A stretch of 64,000 bases of DNA from Palsa-892 sp035295845 (GTDB taxonomy: Bacteria > Pseudomonadota > Alphaproteobacteria > Rhizobiales > Xanthobacteraceae), in assembly GCA_035295845.1 (NCBI GenBank), contig DATGIF010000019.1, forward strand, positions 124,001 to 188,000, given 5' to 3'. Position 1 is the first letter of the stretch; each line of letters opens with the position of its first letter. The notes beneath the pieces were generated by a model that had not been told where the DNA came from, did not search any database, and saw only the letters and a list, made by a program, of their open reading frames with translations. Below, piece after piece: positions 27,082 to 36,795 of the stretch. The position numbers were made by a program, and so were the translations under genes.

Positions 27082-27726
27082 GTGGAAAAAGGACCAGACG
27101 CGTTCCGCACCATCAGTGAGGTCGCCGGGGATCTCGACCTGCCGCAGCATGTGCTGCGCTTCTGGGAAACACGCTTCGGCCAAATCAGGCCCTTGAAGCG
27201 CGGCGGCGGCCGCCGCTACTACCGGCCCGACGACGTCGATCTTCTGCGCGGCATCCGGCATCTCTTGTACGGCGAGGGCTACACCATCCGCGGCGTGCAG
27301 CAGATCCTGCGCGAGCAGGGCGTGCGCCACGTGCAGGCGATCGGCCAATCGGTGGAAGCGGAGGCCACGCGCAACGCGCCGGCGCTTGTCGATGCCGGCC
27401 ACCCGGGGGCGGCGCGCGAGCGGAGCGAGGGCGGCCTCAGCGGTTTGATGGATCTCTTGCCGGGGCTGCGCTCGCGCAAGGAGCCGCCGGAATTGCCGCG
27501 CGTCGTCGAAGTGCCGCTGCCGGCGCGCGCGGGGCAATCGTCCGCGGACGAGGACGGCGAGCTGCCGCCGTTCCTGCGGAGATCCGCACCCCACGCGGCG
27601 CCAGCCGGCACCAGGCCCGCCGCGGCGCGAAACGGGCCGGAGGCGGCGCGGCTTCTGAAGGCTGCGCTCAGCGAGCTCGGCGAATGCCGCCGCATGCTCG
27701 ATGCCGCCTTAGAGCGGGAGTGGTGA
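27082..27726 (+). CDS. MerR-family transcriptional regulator
   Basis: The protein starts with GTG after GGGAACGGAC and has 214 residues. The N-terminal winged helix is clear: FRTISEVAGDLDLPQHVLRFWETRF then RGGGRRYYRPDDVDLLRGI. The middle (~100-175) is low complexity and Pro/Arg-rich; the C-terminus LLKAALSELGECRRMLDAAL is a short helix. No metal-binding cysteine cluster, so it is of the effector-unknown type that regularly follows ihfA in Rhizobiales. Confidence 0.9.
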   Translation: MEKGPDAFRTISEVAGDLDLPQHVLRFWETRFGQIRPLKRGGGRRYYRPDDVDLLRGIRHLLYGEGYTIRGVQQILREQGVRHVQAIGQSVEAEATRNAPALVDAGHPGAARERSEGGLSGLMDLLPGLRSRKEPPELPRVVEVPLPARAGQSSADEDGELPPFLRRSAPHAAPAGTRPAAARNGPEAARLLKAALSELGECRRMLDAALEREW

Positions 27727-27915
27727 GGCGGCCGGTATCGCGCGAGCCGCGGCCAACACCATCCCGCCGGGCTTATTCCTAAGGCTAAGGCCGGAAAAAC
27801 ACCGCGTTCGGCGGCTTGTCCTCGCGCCGCCTCGCCACAAATCTCACCATCACGGTACTGGACGATTGAGCCTCCACCAACGTAAATGGTGCAGGGGTAG
27901 GGGGCGTTTAGTCGA

Positions 27916-28671
27916 ATGGGCAGCGAGACCATCCTCGAAACTGAGGATCTCACGAAAGAGTTCGCGGGCTTCGTCGCCGTCAATGGAGTGGGTCTCCGGA
28001 TCGCGCGCGGGAGCATTCATGCATTGATCGGCCCGAATGGCGCCGGCAAAACCACCTGCTTCAATCTCCTCACCAAGTTTCTGAGCCCGACGCGCGGCAA
28101 GATCGTCTACAAGGGCGAGGACATCACCGCGATGAAACCCGCCGACGTCGCCCGCCTCGGGCTCGTGCGCTCGTTCCAGATCTCGGCGGTGTTTCCGCAT
28201 CTCACCGTCCTCGAAAACGTGCGTATCGCGCTGCAGAAGAAACGCGGCGACTCCTTCGACTTCTGGCATTCGACCCGCGTGCTGAACGGCCTCAATGCGC
28301 GTGCGGAAGAGCTGATCAACGATGTGGGGCTCGCCTCCTTCCGCGACTGGACCGCGGTCGAACTGCCCTATGGCCGCAAACGCGCGCTCGAGATCGCCAC
28401 CACGCTTGCGCTCGATCCGGAAATGCTCCTGCTCGACGAGCCCACCGCCGGCATGGGCCACGAGGACATCGACCGCATCACCAAGCTGATCAGGCGCGTC
28501 GCCGCCGACCGCACGGTGTTGATGGTCGAGCACAATCTCAGCGTGGTCGCGAACCTCTCGAACAAGATCACCGTGCTCACGCGCGGGCGGGTGCTCGCCG
28601 AGGGCGACTATCAGACCGTTTCCAACAACGCCGACGTGCGCGAAGCCTATATGGGGGTCGGCCATGCTTGA
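27916..28671 (+). CDS. livG: Branched-chain amino-acid type ABC transporter ATP-binding protein (LivG-like)
   Basis: A 251-residue ATPase with Walker A GPNGAGKTTCFN, Walker B LLLDEPTAGM and the switch histidine in LMVEHNLSVV. The signature loop reads LPYGRKRALEIA, the LivG form. With LivF it energises the Liv permeases at the inner membrane. First gene of a five-gene transporter operon; it overlaps the next gene by eight bases. Confidence 0.93.
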   Translation: MGSETILETEDLTKEFAGFVAVNGVGLRIARGSIHALIGPNGAGKTTCFNLLTKFLSPTRGKIVYKGEDITAMKPADVARLGLVRSFQISAVFPHLTVLENVRIALQKKRGDSFDFWHSTRVLNGLNARAEELINDVGLASFRDWTAVELPYGRKRALEIATTLALDPEMLLLDEPTAGMGHEDIDRITKLIRRVAADRTVLMVEHNLSVVANLSNKITVLTRGRVLAEGDYQTVSNNADVREAYMGVGHA

Positions 28672-29380
28672 TCGCGCGCCGCCGCCGCTCCTCGCCGTCG
28701 AGAATTTGCAGGCGTGGTACGGCGAGTCGCACATTCTGCATGGCGTCGATCTCGAGGTTCGCGCCGGCGAAGTGGTGACGCTTCTCGGCCGCAACGGCGC
28801 CGGCAAGACCACGACGCTGAAATCGATCATGGGCATCGTCACGCAGCGCACGGGTTCCGTGCGCTTCGAGGGCAAGGAGCTGATCACGCTCACCTCGGAC
28901 CGGATCGCCAAGGAAGGGATCGCCTTCTGCCCGGAGGAGCGTGGAATTTTCGCGAGCCTCGACGTGCAGGAAAATCTCTTCCTTCCGCCCGAGCTCAAAC
29001 CCGGCGGGCTTTCCACCGACCGCATCTTCGAGCTCTTTCCCAACATCAAGGAGCGGCTAAGAAGCCAGGGCACCAAGCTTTCCGGCGGCGAGCAACAAAT
29101 GCTCGCCATCGGCCGCATCCTGCGCACGGGCGCGCGGCTGCTACTTCTTGATGAGCCGACAGAGGGGCTCGCGCCGGTTATCATCCAGCAGATCGGCAAG
29201 ACCATTCAAATGCTTAAGAACCAGGGATTCACGATCTTGCTGGTTGAGCAAAATTTCCGCTTCGCATCGACCGTCGCCGACCGCTACTACATCATGGAGC
29301 ACGGCAAGGTTGTCGAACGGTTTAAAAACGCGGAACTTAACGCCAAGCTCGACAAACTCCACGAGTATCTCGGAGTTTGA
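28664..29380 (+). CDS. livF: Branched-chain amino-acid type ABC transporter ATP-binding protein (LivF-like)
   Basis: This 238-residue ATPase has Walker A GRNGAGKTTTLKS, the ABC signature KLSGGEQQMLAIGR, Walker B LLLLDEPTEGLAP and switch region ILLVEQNFRFA. The length and the short C-terminus are those of LivF. It pairs with the preceding LivG-like subunit. Confidence 0.93.
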   Translation: MLDRAPPPLLAVENLQAWYGESHILHGVDLEVRAGEVVTLLGRNGAGKTTTLKSIMGIVTQRTGSVRFEGKELITLTSDRIAKEGIAFCPEERGIFASLDVQENLFLPPELKPGGLSTDRIFELFPNIKERLRSQGTKLSGGEQQMLAIGRILRTGARLLLLDEPTEGLAPVIIQQIGKTIQMLKNQGFTILLVEQNFRFASTVADRYYIMEHGKVVERFKNAELNAKLDKLHEYLGV

Positions 29381-29423
29381 CCGTAAGGAAGCCAACACTC
29401 GTCATGTTTAGAGGGAGGATGCA

Positions 29424-30638
29424 ATGAAGAAATCAATTCTTGGATTGGCCGCGGTCGCCGCGCTGTTTGGCGGCGTTGCGGCCTACGGCCAGGCGGGCAC
29501 GCAAACCGTCAAGATCGCCGTGATGAACGATATGTCGGGTCTTTATGCCGACCTCGGCGGCCCGGGCTCAGTGGCGGCGGCGAAGATGGCGGTCGCCGAC
29601 TTCGCCAAGATTAATCCCAACCTGAAGGTGGAGATCGTCTCCGGCGATCACCAGAACAAGCCGGATGTGGGTTCCTCGCTCGCGAACCAGTGGTACGACG
29701 CAGACGGCGTCGATATGATCATCGACGTGCCGAATTCGGGCGTCGCGCTCGCCGTCAGCCAGGTCGCGAACCAGAAGAACAAGGTGTTCATCGTTTCGGG
29801 CGCCGCGGCTTCCGATCTCACCGGACCGAAGTGCAACGCCAACACCATCCACTGGACCTATGACACCTGGATGCTCGCCAACGGCACCGGCTCGGCGCTG
29901 GTCAAGTCCGGCGGCGACACATGGTTTTTCTTGACCTCGGACTACGCCTTCGGGCATGCGCTCGAGCGCGACACGGCCGCGGCCGTCGAAAAAGCCGGCG
30001 GCAAGGTTCTTGGCAAGGTCCGCCATCCGCTGAACACCAGTGATTTCTCGTCGTTCCTCCTGCAGGCGCAATCCTCGAAGGCGAAGGTGATCGGGCTTGC
30101 CAATGCCGGCGGCGACACCATCAACTCGATCAAGCAGGCCGCCGAGTTCGGCATCGTCAAGGGTGGGCAGAAGCTCGCGGGGCTCCTCGTCTTCGCCAGC
30201 GACGTGAAAGCGCTCGGTCTCGAAACGGCGCAGGGCCTGGTGCTGACCGAAACCTGGTATTGGGACGCGAACGACGCCAACCGCGCCTGGACCAAGCGCT
30301 GGCAGGAAGCCATGCCCGGCAAGATCCCGACCATGGCGCATGCCGGTGTCTATGCCGGCGTTCTCCACTACCTCAAGGCGGTGAGCGCGCTGAAGCAGTC
30401 GAAGGACGGCAAGGCGGTGGTCGACGAGATGAAGAAGCTTCCGACCGACGATCCGTTGTTCGGCAAGGGCTCCGTCCGCGTTGACGGCCGCACGCTGCAC
30501 GATGCGTATCTCTTCGAAGTGAAGTCGCCGGCCGAGTCGAAATATCCCGGCGACTTCTACAAGCTGCGCGCCACCATCCCGGCGGCTGATGCCTTCCGTC
30601 CGCTCAAGGACGGCGGCTGCCCGCTGGTGAGCGGCTGA
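29424..30638 (+). CDS. ABC transporter substrate-binding protein (Leu/Ile/Val or amide type)
   Basis: The 404-residue protein begins with a signal peptide (MKKSILGLAAVAALFGGVAAYG) and a type I binding fold: VKIAVMNDMSGLYADLGGPGS, then IIDVPNSGVALAVSQV and GADSDLTGP-like segments. It delivers substrate to LivH/LivM in the periplasm. The exact ligand is uncertain; this branch of binding proteins includes ones for aromatic acids and amides as well as branched-chain amino acids. A strong hairpin follows before the permeases. Confidence 0.9.
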   Translation: MKKSILGLAAVAALFGGVAAYGQAGTQTVKIAVMNDMSGLYADLGGPGSVAAAKMAVADFAKINPNLKVEIVSGDHQNKPDVGSSLANQWYDADGVDMIIDVPNSGVALAVSQVANQKNKVFIVSGAAASDLTGPKCNANTIHWTYDTWMLANGTGSALVKSGGDTWFFLTSDYAFGHALERDTAAAVEKAGGKVLGKVRHPLNTSDFSSFLLQAQSSKAKVIGLANAGGDTINSIKQAAEFGIVKGGQKLAGLLVFASDVKALGLETAQGLVLTETWYWDANDANRAWTKRWQEAMPGKIPTMAHAGVYAGVLHYLKAVSALKQSKDGKAVVDEMKKLPTDDPLFGKGSVRVDGRTLHDAYLFEVKSPAESKYPGDFYKLRATIPAADAFRPLKDGGCPLVSG

Positions 30639-30656
30639 ACGATTGACCATGCACGG

Positions 30657-30684
30657 CGAGGGGCGGGATCAAACCCGCCCCTCG
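30657..30684 (+). promoter_or_regulatory. Intercistronic stem-loop between binding protein and permease genes
   Basis: A perfect 11-bp stem (CGAGGGGCGGG and CCCGCCCCTCG) with loop ATCAAA lies 18 bases after the binding-protein stop and has no T tract. Such hairpins stabilise the upstream mRNA or partly terminate, so that binding protein is made in excess over membrane subunits. The effect is inferred. Confidence 0.7.
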
Positions 30685-30703
30685 AAGTGCGGAGCGATCC
30701 CGC

Positions 30704-31591
30704 ATGTTCGAGATTTTCGGCATTCCGTCACAGGCGCTGTTCGGGCAGCTCTTGATCGGGCTGATCAACGGCTCGTTCTACGCGCTATTGAGCCTCGGGC
30801 TCGCCGTCATCTTCGGCATGCTCAACATCATCAACTTCACGCATGGCGCTCAATACATGCTCGGCGCCTTCTGCGCGTTTTTGCTCCTGCAGCTCACCGG
30901 CCTCGGCTACTGGCCGGCGCTCGTGATTGCGCCGATCATCGTCGGGCTCTTCGGCATCGTGATGGAGCGCACGATGCTGCAATGGCTCTACAAGCTCGAT
31001 CACCTTTACGGCTTGCTCTTGACCTTCGGCATCGCGCTCATCCTCGAAGGCGTGTTCCGCAACTATTACGGCTCCTCGGGCTTGCCGTATCAACTTCCGG
31101 AATCGCTCACGGGCGGCCACAATCTCGGATTCATGTTCCTGCCGAACTACCGCGCCTGGGTGATCTTCTTTTCGCTCGTCGTTTGCCTTTCCACCTGGTT
31201 CGTGATCGAGAAAACGCGGCTCGGCGCTTACCTCCGCGCGGCGACGGAGAACCCGACGCTCGTGCGCGCCTTCGGCATCAACGTGCCGCGCATGATCACG
31301 CTCACCTATGGTTTCGGCGCCGGCCTCGCGGCGCTTGCCGGCGTGATGGCGGCGCCGATCTACAACGTCAGCCCGCAGATGGGCTCTGACCTCATCATCG
31401 TCGTGTTCGCAGTGGTGGTGATCGGCGGCATGGGCTCGATCATGGGCGCGATCGTCACCGGCTTCGCGCTCGGCGTGATCGAGGGCCTGACCAAAGTGTT
31501 TTTTCCGGAAGCTTCGAACACGGTGATCTTCGTTATCATGGCGATCGTGCTGCTGATCCGGCCCGCGGGCCTGTTCGGAAGGACGGCGTGA
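30704..31591 (+). CDS. livH: ABC transporter permease, LivH-like
   Basis: A 295-residue inner-membrane protein with about eight hydrophobic helices. The family opening LLIGLINGSFYALLSLGLAVIFGMLNIINFTHGA (cited in part: INFTHGAQYMLG) and the EAA-like loop VRAFGINVPRMITLTYG identify the LivH branch. Its stop shares one base with the livM start. Confidence 0.92.
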   Translation: MFEIFGIPSQALFGQLLIGLINGSFYALLSLGLAVIFGMLNIINFTHGAQYMLGAFCAFLLLQLTGLGYWPALVIAPIIVGLFGIVMERTMLQWLYKLDHLYGLLLTFGIALILEGVFRNYYGSSGLPYQLPESLTGGHNLGFMFLPNYRAWVIFFSLVVCLSTWFVIEKTRLGAYLRAATENPTLVRAFGINVPRMITLTYGFGAGLAALAGVMAAPIYNVSPQMGSDLIIVVFAVVVIGGMGSIMGAIVTGFALGVIEGLTKVFFPEASNTVIFVIMAIVLLIRPAGLFGRTA

Positions 31592-32556
31592 TGGCGGTCG
31601 CAGAACCCATCGGCGCGCCCGTCGCCCAGGCCTCGAACTGGAGCGAGACGATCGCGTTCGCGCTCATGGTCGCCTTTCTCGCGATCGCGCCGGCGTTTAT
31701 CTATCCCGTGTTTCTGATGAAGGCGATTTGCTTCGCGCTCTTCGCGCTCGCCTTCAATCTCCTCATCGGCTACGTCGGGCTTCTGTCGTTCGGCCACGCG
31801 CTCTTTTTCGGCTGGGCGTCTTACGTGAGCGCGTACGCGGCGAAGGCGTGGCATCTGACCCCCGAGCTTGCGATCCTGACCGGCACCACCGCCGCCGCCG
31901 TCCTCGGCCTCGTCGCGGGCCAGCTCGCGATCCGCCGCCAGGGCATCTACTTCTCGATGATCACGCTCGCGCTCGCGCAGATGATGTATTTCTTCGCGCT
32001 GCAGGCGCCGTTCACCGGCGGCGAGGACGGCATCCAGGGCGTGCCCCGCGGCTATCTCTTCGGCGTCATCGACCTTTCCAACACGACGGCGATGTACACG
32101 TTCGTCGTGGTGATTTTCATCGCCTGTTTCCTCCTGATCTACCGCATCATCCACTCGCCCTTCGGCGAAGTGCTGAAGGCGATCCGCGAGAACGAGAACC
32201 GCGCGATCTCGCTCGGCTACAAGACCGAGCGTTACAAACTCGTCGCCTTCGTGCTGTCGGCGACGCTCGCGGGCGTCGCGGGGGCGACCAAGGCGATCGT
32301 CTTTCAGCTCGCCTCGCTCACCGACGTGCACTGGTCGATGTCGGGCGAGGTGGTGCTGATGACGCTCGTGGGCGGGCTCGGCACCGTGTTCGGGCCGATC
32401 GTCGGCGCCTTTGTCATCAATGCGATGCAGAATTACCTCGCCGGCTTCGGCCAGTGGGTATCGGTGATCCAGGGCGTGATCTTTGTGCTCTGCGTGCTCC
32501 TGTTCCGCCGGGGCATCGTCGGCGAGATCGCGCATCTGTTGCGGATCCGGCTCTAG
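31591..32556 (+). CDS. livM: ABC transporter permease, LivM-like
   Basis: The 321-residue permease has LLIGYVGLLSFGHALFFGWASY (cited in part) and the conserved loop IRENENRAISLGYKTERYKLVAF typical of LivM (EAA region). Eight to nine membrane helices. ATG overlaps the livH stop (TGATG); a GTG one codon earlier is equally possible. Last gene of the transporter operon. The same frame stays open into the TPR gene only in another register. Confidence 0.92.
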   Translation: MAVAEPIGAPVAQASNWSETIAFALMVAFLAIAPAFIYPVFLMKAICFALFALAFNLLIGYVGLLSFGHALFFGWASYVSAYAAKAWHLTPELAILTGTTAAAVLGLVAGQLAIRRQGIYFSMITLALAQMMYFFALQAPFTGGEDGIQGVPRGYLFGVIDLSNTTAMYTFVVVIFIACFLLIYRIIHSPFGEVLKAIRENENRAISLGYKTERYKLVAFVLSATLAGVAGATKAIVFQLASLTDVHWSMSGEVVLMTLVGGLGTVFGPIVGAFVINAMQNYLAGFGQWVSVIQGVIFVLCVLLFRRGIVGEIAHLLRIRL

Positions 32557-32714
32557 CGCCTGCCGCGCCGCCGAAATGTGGCATGGACGCGGGGGCCGCG
32601 CGGGCCGGGGTCCGTTTGTCGCAGCGACTTCGAGGCCGTTTTCGCTGCAAAATTAATTATGAAGAGGCGCCGGGCCGGAATAAAACGAACAAACGGACCG
32701 AAGTAAGGGAGGAG

Positions 32715-34247
32715 ATGGTGCAAAAAAATTGGTTCGCGCTCGCGGGCGCCGCCATTGTCGCGGCCGCAATCCTGCCGGCGCCGCCCGCCGCCGCACAGCA
32801 AACGGATAAATGCGTGAACGAGGCGAAGAACTATTCGCCCGACGAGCAGATCGCCGCTTGCACCGCCGCGATCAAGTCCGGCAAGTGGAGCGGCAAGAAT
32901 CTCGCCTGGGCCTACAGCAACCGCTGCCTCGCCTGGCACGACAAGGGCGAATATGACCGCTCGATCGAGGACTGCGAAGAAGCGCTCCGCCTCGATCCGA
33001 ACGACGTCAATGCCCACAACAACCGCGGCCTCAGCTACGACGACAAGGGCGATCCCGATCGCGCCATGGACGATTTCAACGAGGCGATCCGCCTCGATCC
33101 GAAATTCGCCATCGCCTACATGAATCGCGGCCGCTGCTGGCGCGACAAGGGCGACAATGACCGCGCGATCGCCGATTTCAACAAGGCGCTGGAGCTGAAG
33201 CCCGACTACGCGCTCGCCTATCACAATCGCGGCTATAGCTGGTACCAGAAGGGCGAATACGACAAGGCGATCGCCGACTATACCGAGTCGATCCGGCTCG
33301 ATCCCAGACACGCCGACGTCTTCAACAACCGCGGCCTCGCCTATTACGAGAAGGACGACGACGACCACGCCATCGCCGATTACACCGAAGCGATCCGCCT
33401 CGATCCGAAATATGCGAGGGCCTACAACAATCGCGGCCTCGCTTATAAGGAGAAGGGCGACCCGGTTCGCGCGATCGCCGACTACAACGAGGCGATCCGC
33501 ATCGATCCGAATTACGCCAACGCCTATAACAACCGCGGCTACGCCTGGTTCGACCGCGGCGAATACGACAAGGCGATCGCCGACTACAACGATGCGATCC
33601 GGCTCAATCCGAAATTCGCCTCGGCTTACAATTATCGCGGCTTCGCCTACTTCAAGAAGGGCGATTTCGACCAGGCGATCGCCGACTACACCGACGCGAT
33701 CCGCCTCGATCCCAAATTCGCCTACGCCTACCGCAACCGTGGCAATGCCTGGAAGGGCAAGGGCGATTATGACCGCGCCATCGCCGATTTCGGCGAGGCC
33801 ATCAATCTTTCGCCGAAAAACGACAGCTTCTACCGCAACCGCGGCTACGCCTATTTCGACATGGGCAATTTCACGGGGGCGGCGGAGGATTTGCTGCGCG
33901 CGAACGATCTTGCCGACGACGCCTATGGGATGCTGTGGCGCTTCCTCGCCCGTGGCCGCAGCGGCCAGGACGGCGCGCCCGAGCTTTCCGCCAATGCCGC
34001 GCGGCTGAAGGCCAAGGACTGGCCGTATCCGGTGATCGACTTCTATCTCGGCGGCCGCAGCAATGCCGAAATGCGCGGTGCCGCACAAAAGGACACCGAG
34101 AAATGCGAGGCGGATTTCTACACCGGCGAGTGGAACGCGCTGAAAGGCGGCGACGCGAAGACCCCGTTGCAGGCGGCGGTGGATAAGTGCCCGAAGGATT
34201 ACATCGAGTATCAGGGTGCGGTCGCGGAACTCAAGCGGCTGAAATAA
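32715..34247 (+). CDS. Exported tetratricopeptide-repeat protein with ten tandem TPRs
   Basis: The frame is open for ~990 bases upstream inside livM, but the real start is this ATG (or the GTG one codon on), right after AAGGGAGG, giving 510 residues and a signal peptide (FALAGAAIVAAAILPAPPAAA). Residues ~65-400 hold ten 34-residue TPR units with the core N-RG-A/Y-W...KGEYD.AIADY..AIRLDP, unusually alike. A C-terminal region of ~110 residues with two lone cysteines (EKCEADFY, DKCPKDYI) follows. Probably a periplasmic scaffold; partners unknown. Confidence 0.88.
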   Translation: MVQKNWFALAGAAIVAAAILPAPPAAAQQTDKCVNEAKNYSPDEQIAACTAAIKSGKWSGKNLAWAYSNRCLAWHDKGEYDRSIEDCEEALRLDPNDVNAHNNRGLSYDDKGDPDRAMDDFNEAIRLDPKFAIAYMNRGRCWRDKGDNDRAIADFNKALELKPDYALAYHNRGYSWYQKGEYDKAIADYTESIRLDPRHADVFNNRGLAYYEKDDDDHAIADYTEAIRLDPKYARAYNNRGLAYKEKGDPVRAIADYNEAIRIDPNYANAYNNRGYAWFDRGEYDKAIADYNDAIRLNPKFASAYNYRGFAYFKKGDFDQAIADYTDAIRLDPKFAYAYRNRGNAWKGKGDYDRAIADFGEAINLSPKNDSFYRNRGYAYFDMGNFTGAAEDLLRANDLADDAYGMLWRFLARGRSGQDGAPELSANAARLKAKDWPYPVIDFYLGGRSNAEMRGAAQKDTEKCEADFYTGEWNALKGGDAKTPLQAAVDKCPKDYIEYQGAVAELKRLK

Positions 34248-34471
34248 CAGCCGTGTGGAGACAAATTTTGGGGAGGGGCGCGCCGGAATAACCGGTGGCG
34301 CGGAACTGATCGCGATTGCGTGCGGAATCAATTTTACCGGCGCCGTTAAAGTTCCCTAGAGCACGAAGGCGCCCGAAAAGAGCCAAACTCGCCTCGCTCT
34401 CTCAGCCGCGCGCATGCGATTTGGTGCGAAGAAGCGCGGCGGTGTAGCTTGCCTCGCGCGGGGTGAGGCGG

Positions 34472-36619
34472 ATGCAGCCCAGGCAAGATGCCGCGATCCG
34501 GTTGCTGAAAGTGCTGCTGGCGGCGTCGCTCCTGTTGCCGCTGGCGCTCTTCGCCTACGCCTCCTCGCTCTCCTATCGCAGCACCTTCAAGGCCGCCGAC
34601 GAGCGCATCGACCGCGCGCTCGAAGTGCTGCACGAGCATGCGCTGAAGGTGTTCCAGTCGGTTGAGTTCACCGCCGTCGCGGTCGAGGACATGCTGCGCG
34701 GGCAGAGCGACGCCGAGATCAAGCGCAACGAAGAGAACCTGCATGCCCGCCTGAAGAAGCTCGAAGAGGCCCTCGAAGTGGTGGAAACGATCTGGGTGAT
34801 CGGCAAGGGCGGCGAGGCGCTGGTTACGAGCTACGACTATCCGCTGCCCGCGGGGCTGAACCTTGCCGACCGCGATTACTTCAAGGCGCATCTTGGCGGC
34901 GATGTCGGCAGCTACGTCGGCGAGGTGGTGATGCCGCGGCTCGGCAACGGCCCGCCCTTTTTCAGCCTCTCGCGCCGGCGCCAGAGCGCGAACGGCGAAT
35001 TCGCCGGCGTGATCGAAACCTCGGTATCGCCGCAGGACTTCCAGAACTTCTACGCGCGGCTGAGCTCGAACGGCACCAACTACTACGCCTTGGTGCGCGA
35101 GGACGGCTTTTTCCTCGCGCGCTATCCGTTGACGTCCGACATTCCCGACCGGCTCGGCGCGCAGGCGAAGCTCAGGAAGGCGATCATGACCGAGCCGCAG
35201 GCGGGGAAATACACCGTGGTCTCGCAGCTCGATGGCATTCCGCGCCGCATCGGCTACCGCAAGCTTGTCGGCTATCCGGTCTATCTCCTTGCCGGCATCG
35301 ACACTTCGACCGTGCGCGCCGAATGGCTCTCGGGCATGGCGGCGCATCTCATCTTCGGCGTTCCCGCGACGATCCTCCTCTTTAGCCTGACGCTGCTTGC
35401 CTTGCAGCGCTCGCAAGGCCTCGAGCGCGAATCGAAGCTCAGAGCGGAGGCCGAAGAGGCGCTCCTGCACGCGCAGAAAATGGAAGCCATCGGCCAGCTC
35501 ACCGGCGGGGTCGCGCACGATTTCAACAATCTCCTGACCATCATCATCGGCAATCTCGACATCGCCGAGCGGCAATTGAAGGCAGGCGGCGAAAAAGCGC
35601 AGACGAAACTCGAAACCGTGGTCAAGAATGCGATGCAAGGCGCGCGGCGCGCGGCTTCGCTTACGTCGCGGCTCCTCGCCTTCTCGCGCCGGCAGCCGCT
35701 CGATCCGAAGCCGCTCAACGCCGGCAAGCTCGTGCAAGGCATGGAGGATCTCATCCGCCAGTCGCTGGGCGAGGCGGTCGAGCTCGAGATCGTCAATGCC
35801 GGCGGCCTGTGGCAGGTCGAGGCGGACCCGGTGCAGCTGGAGGCCACGATCCTCAACCTCGCGCTCAATGCGCGCGACGCCATGCCCAAGGGGGGCAAGC
35901 TCACCGTCGAGACCAGCAACGCCTTTCTCGACGACAATTACGCGCGCCAGGGTTCCGGGGTCGAAGCCGGGCAATATGTGCTGATCGCGGTCTCCGACAC
36001 CGGCAGCGGCATGGGGCCGGAGACCGTCGCGAGGGCGTTCGAGCCGTTCTTCACCACCAAGGGTGCGGGGCAGGGCACGGGGCTCGGGCTCTCGCAGGTT
36101 TATGGCTTCGTCAAGCAATCGGGCGGGCACGTGAAGATCTACAGTGAGCCGGGCGAGGGCACGACGGTGAAGCTGTATCTGCCGCGTTTCCTCGCGCCCG
36201 CGCGCGAGGAGGGCGAGTTCGAACCGGCCGCGGCCGCGGGCGGCAGCGGCGAGACGATCCTCGTCGTCGAGGACGACGATGACGTGCGCGGCTATGTGGC
36301 GGATATCTTGCGCGAGGCGAATTACCGCGTGTTCGACGCCCGCGACGCCGCGCGCGCGCTCGATATCTTCAGGCGCCACGGCGAGGAGATCGATTTGTTG
36401 CTCACCGACGTGGTGCTTCCCGGCGTTAACGGCCGCACGCTCGCCGAGGAAGCGACCGCCCGCCATCCAAGGCTCAAGGTGCTGTTCATGACCGGCTATT
36501 CCCGGAACGCCATCGTGCATCAGGGGCGGCTCGACGCCGGCGTCGCGCTGATCCAGAAGCCGCTGACGCAGGCGAGCCTCGCGGCCAAAATTCGTGAGAT
36601 TTTGAGTCGGCAAACCTAA
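34472..36619 (+). CDS. Hybrid sensor histidine kinase with periplasmic Cache region and receiver
   Basis: ATG after GGTGAGGCGG gives 715 residues. Membrane helix 1 is LLKVLLAASLLLPLALFAYA; a ~250-residue periplasmic region of double-Cache type follows (LNLADRDYFKAHLGG, GEFAGVIETSVSPQDF), then helix 2 near residue 290. The kinase core has the H-box EAIGQLTGGVAHDFNNLL, the N-box LNLALNARDAMP, and G-boxes DTGSGMG and GTGLGLSQVYG. The receiver (~600-712) has ILVVEDDDDVRGY, phospho-acceptor LLLTDVVLPG and the lysine in LIQKPLT. No separate response-regulator gene adjoins; signal unknown. Confidence 0.92.
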   Translation: MQPRQDAAIRLLKVLLAASLLLPLALFAYASSLSYRSTFKAADERIDRALEVLHEHALKVFQSVEFTAVAVEDMLRGQSDAEIKRNEENLHARLKKLEEALEVVETIWVIGKGGEALVTSYDYPLPAGLNLADRDYFKAHLGGDVGSYVGEVVMPRLGNGPPFFSLSRRRQSANGEFAGVIETSVSPQDFQNFYARLSSNGTNYYALVREDGFFLARYPLTSDIPDRLGAQAKLRKAIMTEPQAGKYTVVSQLDGIPRRIGYRKLVGYPVYLLAGIDTSTVRAEWLSGMAAHLIFGVPATILLFSLTLLALQRSQGLERESKLRAEAEEALLHAQKMEAIGQLTGGVAHDFNNLLTIIIGNLDIAERQLKAGGEKAQTKLETVVKNAMQGARRAASLTSRLLAFSRRQPLDPKPLNAGKLVQGMEDLIRQSLGEAVELEIVNAGGLWQVEADPVQLEATILNLALNARDAMPKGGKLTVETSNAFLDDNYARQGSGVEAGQYVLIAVSDTGSGMGPETVARAFEPFFTTKGAGQGTGLGLSQVYGFVKQSGGHVKIYSEPGEGTTVKLYLPRFLAPAREEGEFEPAAAAGGSGETILVVEDDDDVRGYVADILREANYRVFDARDAARALDIFRRHGEEIDLLLTDVVLPGVNGRTLAEEATARHPRLKVLFMTGYSRNAIVHQGRLDAGVALIQKPLTQASLAAKIREILSRQT

Positions 36620-36795
36620 GCTAAGCCGCTGCCATCGCTTGGATTTCGAGTAGAGTAATTAGGTAGGCGGTTGTCCGGAACCAGATAATCGCCATTGGGT
36701 ATTGGCAGCGAAAATCCGCTACCGTGGCGGAAATGTCATAGCCCCCGGCTGCGGGCGGCGATATGGTCTGCTCAGTCGATCGGGCGTAGGGCGTT

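Noticed and set aside
31728..32714. Upstream extension of the TPR frame
   Set aside because: It lies inside livM in another register; the signal peptide and ribosome binding site place the TPR start at 32715.
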